The notes beneath the pieces are model-generated. The model was not told where the DNA came from and ran no database searches. It saw only the letters and a program-made list of their open reading frames with translations. This document shows positions 25,414-25,616 of a stretch of 25,616 nt of DNA, piece by piece; the first letter of the stretch is position 1; every line of letters starts with the position of its first letter. Origin of the DNA: Thiobacillus sp. Lineage in GTDB: Bacteria; Pseudomonadota; Gammaproteobacteria; Burkholderiales; Thiobacillaceae. The translations under genes and the position numbers were made by a program. The stretch lies in contig JAABQU010000223.1 in the NCBI GenBank assembly GCA_011391285.1, forward strand, positions 1 to 25,616, read 5' to 3'.

Positions 25414-25616
25414 TTAGCCCAGGTCCCGCACGTACCACTCCATGGCCTCGGCCAGGCCTTCACCGATGCGATGCGTCGGCTCGTAGCCCAAGCGGGTGCG
25501 GGCCTTGGTGATGTCGGCGAGCGAGTGCCGCACGTCGCCGGCACGGAAGTCGCGGTAAGCCGGCTTGAAGTCCGCCAGATGGGGATACTTCGGCGCCAGC
25601 AGGGAACGGATGGCCT
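25414..25616 (-). CDS. NAD-dependent nucleotide-sugar epimerase, C-terminal end (runs off right edge)
   Basis: The last 66 codons of a gene that begins beyond the window, ending in TAA at 25416-25414. The visible tail includes [19 protein letters not shown] and [21 protein letters not shown], the C-terminal signature of SDR-family UDP-N-acetylglucosamine 4-epimerases (WbpP/TviC type) and related UDP-sugar epimerases, used in surface polysaccharide synthesis. The NAD-binding and catalytic parts are not visible, so the exact substrate cannot be given. No clear terminator follows the stop. Confidence 0.85.
   Translation of the reverse strand, partial: AIRSLLAPKYPHLADFKPAYRDFRAGDVRHSLADITKARTRLGYEPTHRIGEGLAEAMEWYVRDLG

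Noticed and set aside
25200..25511. Plus-strand ORF of 103 codons upstream of the cytochrome
   Set aside because: It crosses the cytochrome promoter and runs antisense into the epimerase gene; no ribosome site or domain.

Overview
The window is a compact, GC-rich piece of a proteobacterial chromosome. The complete dcw order, the MraZ-type operator, the RNase P RNA and the rsmI/yraN/diaA/dolP block all point to a betaproteobacterium. Several proteins resemble those of the Nitrosomonadales (Thiobacillus-like) group; that last placement is an impression from protein similarity, not a tested result.

Left part (1-15755, all minus strand, transcribed right to left): the division and cell wall cluster mraZ-rsmH-ftsL-ftsI-murE-murF-mraY-murD-ftsW-murG-murC-murB-ddl-ftsQ-ftsA, with ftsA cut by the window edge. 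Almost every junction is an ATGA/GTGA or TGATG overlap, so the cluster reads as one translationally coupled operon making lipid II and the septal machinery. It is headed by a clear sigma-70 promoter (TTGACC-17-TATAGT) followed by four 10-bp-spaced GTGGG-type MraZ boxes. The exception to the tight packing is murG-murC. There a 140-bp unit is tandemly repeated 2.3 times. Each repeat carries the murC start region, creating two 47-codon ORFs that bridge murG to murC through successive ATGA overlaps.

Middle (15756-17034): the mraZ leader and control region, a strong rnpB terminator, a perfect DnaA box, the RNase P RNA gene (minus) with an unusually small P12, and a divergently transcribed two-TM membrane protein that ends in a strong terminator.

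Right part (17035-25616): pyrC and rsmI (minus), diverging 16 bp from yraN (plus). A structured 226-nt spacer with a possible 70-codon ORF follows, then diaA-dolP and ubiD with an overlapping PyrR-like phosphoribosyltransferase. These converge on dacB (PBP4) and two small coupled genes (minus). A small periplasmic c-type cytochrome with its own promoter (minus) comes next, and the C-terminal end of a nucleotide-sugar epimerase (minus) runs off the right edge. No tRNA, CRISPR array, IS element or prophage gene was seen.
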